DNA of 64,000 bases from Ischnura elegans (Eukaryota; Arthropoda; Insecta; Odonata; Coenagrionidae): contig NC_060257.1 in the NCBI RefSeq assembly GCF_921293095.1, positions 93,237,449 to 93,301,448 on the forward strand. The letters run 5' to 3'. Positions within the stretch are counted from its first letter, which is position 1. Each line of letters begins with the position of its first letter. Under the pieces are notes generated by a model. The model was given only the letters and a program-made list of their open reading frames with translations. It was not told the origin of the DNA and did no database searches. Below, piece after piece: positions 61,196 to 64,000 of this stretch. Made by a program: the position numbers and the translations under genes.

Positions 61196-64000
61196 GGTTA
61201 TGGAAGTCCAGTGTATCTATCAACCTTAAACGGACGAGGAGGGACAAGTGTTAGTCTAAGTCGAGAGAATATAACGTTGAGAAGAATAATTCGTGCTGCC
61301 GGCATTAAGCGAGTGAAAATGGCGGACGAAGGGAAAGCGCGCGAAGACGATAATTACTTGAGGTTAAATCAACATAATTACTATGTGTGGGCTATTCGTA
61401 CACAAGCGGGACTAGTGGAGAAGAACTGTTGGAATGCGGTTGACCCCGGATTCGACGACGTGGAAGAGCTGAATGCAGAGCAAGCGCGAACAAACAGGAG
61501 AGCCTTGGCGCATATTTTCAGACATGTTAATGATGAATATCTGCAAGACATAGGTGATTGTGAACGAGCAAGAGAGGCTTGGAAGACCCTTGAGGAAATC
61601 CATGCAACATTTACCCTACTTCACACTGTCATGCTAATGAAAGAGATGGTGAACGTGGAGAAGACTGAAAATATAAGTATGCAGGTGTATATGTCGAGAA
61701 TTCAGGATATCTATCGAAAGGTGAGCCAAGGTGGAATAACTTTTACCGATAAGCAAATTGCTATGATCTTCCTAATGGGATTGCCTCTGAGTAAATACGA
61801 AGGGCTAATTCGTTCGATGGAGCAGGAGGGGAACCTTACAACTAGAGCTGTGAAAGCAAGATTACTTGTGGAAGAGAAGAGGGTTCAGAGAGAAAATGAT
61901 CGGAAAGAGAGAGAGGAAGGACCGACAGCATTGACATCGACGAAAGGCCATCCATTCAGCAGAAATCAGCCTAATAACAGGGGCGAGAAGAAAAACCATT
62001 ACGGAGGAAACAGTAAGATGCGGGGAAGTGGCATAAACGGAAATAAGATGATAAACGCAAGTGAGTCTAAGTGCTTTGAATGCGGAAAATGGGGACACGT
62101 TGCCAGAAACTGTGACAATCCTAGATGCTATGCTTGTGGCAACCGTGGTCATGTAGTGAGAGAGTGCGATCAAAAGAGGGCTGAAATAAACAGGAACCGA
62201 GGAGAAAATGAAAACAAGAGTGAAGTGGCCACAGACCGATTCAGAGCATGTATTCTAAGGACTCCTACTTCTAACTACGGCAAATCTTCGTGGGTCGTGG
62301 ACTAGGGAGCTTCAGATTACATGACGCCGCATCGTGAATTTTTCAACACCTTCAAGGAACTGCGTGGGTCTGTAGCTTTGGGCAAGGGGAGAGCGGACGT
62401 TAAAGGAGTTGGAACTGTTAACGTCAATTTGACAGAAGCATGTGGAGGTTGGACATTGGGATTGACCAGAGTGCTGTATGTACCCGAACTGGAGTGCAAC
62501 CTGATCTCTTTGAAGCGCCTAGCTGACAATGGAATTAGAGTTACGTTTGATAAGAACAGCGCTATTGGTTCCGACGATGGCGTACCTCTATTTACTGCTC
62601 GTGAGTCAGGTGGTCTGTATTTACTAGACTGCAAAGAGGAATCATGAGGGGCAGTGGCGGTAAGTGAGAGCGAGACCACATCACAAGATCCTGATGAAGA
62701 TGTGGAAGCTATTGCATTGAGGACTGCGAAAACGTGGCACCAACGTCTTGGGCACCTTCATGAGGCAGCAATTAATAAGATACCTGGTCTGAAGGAGGTG
62801 AAGGAAGACGGAAAGGAGAAGTGCACAGTATGCATACAAGGAAAGATGACTAGAAAAGGATACCCAAAACAAAGTGATAGAAAGTTGGAATGTCCATTAG
62901 ACATGGTACATAGTGACCTCATGGGAAAAATCTGTCCTACATCAAATGGCGGTGCGCAGTACATATTGACTTTCACAGATGATTTTTCAAGATATTTGAG
63001 AGTATATTTTCTTGCCAAGAAGAGTGAAACCTTTGATAAATTTTTACAGTTTAAGGCTGAATATGAGAATTTTCAAGGGACCAAGCTGAAGTCCATTCAG
63101 ACAGACGGTGGAGGAGAATATTGCAGTGACAAATTTGAGAGTTTCTTGAAACAAAATGGTATCGTGCACAGGAAAACTGTTCCTTATTGTCCTCAGCAGA
63201 ATGGAGTATCCGAGAGACAGAATAGGACACTGGCAGACATGATTCGTTGTTTGATTATTCAATCAGGAGTACCGGCAAACTTCTGGGCAGAGGCCGCGAA
63301 TACTGCTTGTTACATCCGCAATCTATGTCCATCTAGAGCGATAGGAGACCGAAGCCCCTTCGAGCTGTGGACTGGTGAAAGCCTGAAAGAGGATGATTTA
63401 AAGCGATTGAAAGTTTTTGGTTGCAGAGCTTGGCTAGCTGTAGAAAGCGAGGGAAAATTCGGATCTAGAGCAGAAGAATGTGTTTTCTTAGGTTTTGAGC
63501 AGCATGTGAAGGGATACAGGCTTTGGCACTTGAAAAGGAAAAAGGTGGTAATTGGGCATAATGTGGAATTTGAGGAAAACAAGTTTCCATTTAAGGAAAA
63601 TGTAAGGGACCAGATGAGAGAGGAAGCGGAGGGTCGAATCAGAGTAGATGGTCTGAATGATGAGGACTTTGAGTGGGAAGAAGAAGATTTAGAAGAGAAT
63701 GAGTCTAAGGAAGTGAATCTGGTGGGAGTGGAAAGGGAACATGGTGAGTTGATAGAATGGGAGAATGATGAGATAGAACAAGTGGACGTACAGCAACCTG
63801 AAGTGACTCTCAGGCATAGCAGCAGAATCCCAAAACCAGTGCATTGTCCCTGTTGCAAAATGACAATATTCAGCAAAACCCTACCGTGCTGTGAGCCCAG
63901 CTGCATGGAGCCTAGCAACGTGGAAGAGGCACTGAGTGGAGGGGAAGCTGAACACTGGCGAGCTGCTATGATGGAAGAGCTAGAAAATCTCAAGAGGAAG
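61196..64000 (+). mobile_element. Ty1/Copia retrotransposon, gag to integrase, runs off the window
   Basis: Fossil on the plus strand. Gag (start MADEGKARED near 61318) has a UBN2-like capsid region and two CCHC knuckles (CFECGKWGHVARNC, CYACGNRGHVVREC). It is followed by the protease region, the GAG-pre-integrase motif (WHQRLGHLHEAAI), and the integrase core with QTDGGGEYCSDKF and VPYCPQQNGVSERQNRTLAD. The window ends before the reverse transcriptase. It is broken, with about two breaks in the visible part. It looks fairly young, since most of the frame is readable. Confidence 0.9.

Overview
The window is AT-rich, intron-containing arthropod DNA, most likely from an insect (inferred from the element families; no single-copy host gene is present to name the species). 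Almost all of it is transposable elements, many nested inside one another. Terminators, ribosome binding sites and operons do not apply.

Layout. (1) 1-12735 and 28455-43675 are the two parts of a near-identical direct duplication of at least 11.2 kb (1-11246 matches 28553-41806, offset about 28,552). Each part has a Gypsy LTR-retrotransposon fragment (gag plus part of protease) flanked and invaded by several copies of one long-TIR DNA element, here called A (ends CCCCAGATAACACGG / CCCCAACAACACAC). A second element, B (ends CCCAGGTAAAAATATT), is nested in A. Only the second part also holds element C (ends CCCTGTCGATTTCTG). (2) 13125-23651 holds AT-rich word-array elements and an interrupted multi-exon gene on the minus strand (THAP-like exon, DUF4806-like exon, two further exons). 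A Helitron-like element (15303-18038) and an intact-looking piggyBac (19371-21911) lie in its introns. (3) 24370-28454 is the pol and candidate LTR end of the Gypsy element. (4) 43676-48198 is a word-array region with a tRNA-like SINE piece, then another A copy. (5) 49512-60987 holds two related elements, D and F, each with a captured LINE reverse-transcriptase piece. Between them lies a decayed piggyBac invaded by a hAT-type MITE, itself invaded by a MITE with TTA duplications. (6) 60988 to the window end is a Ty1/Copia element with 5' LTR, gag and integrase.

The most interesting pattern is a group of DNA elements (A, B, C, D/F, E and the GTATAC-type pieces) with the same design. All have short C-rich ends (CCC...GGG) and, where an empty site can be inferred, 2-bp target duplications (TA, TT, TG, possibly AT). 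Both arms are built from dozens of degenerate copies of a family-specific, often self-complementary word. Several carry pieces of one spliced gene family: a THAP exon in B and E, a DUF4806-like exon and C-terminal exons in E, and a short spliced ORF with a possible DUF4806-protein N-terminal motif in A. I propose, as inference, that THAP/DUF4806 proteins are the mobility genes, or regular cargo, of an under-described group of DNA transposons.

Other unusual signals: two ultra-short palindromic insertions (28 and 37 bp) with 7-8 bp target duplications, a hairpin whose loop is flipped between copies of A, and an array of GCGNAGC mini-hairpins at the Helitron-like 3' end.
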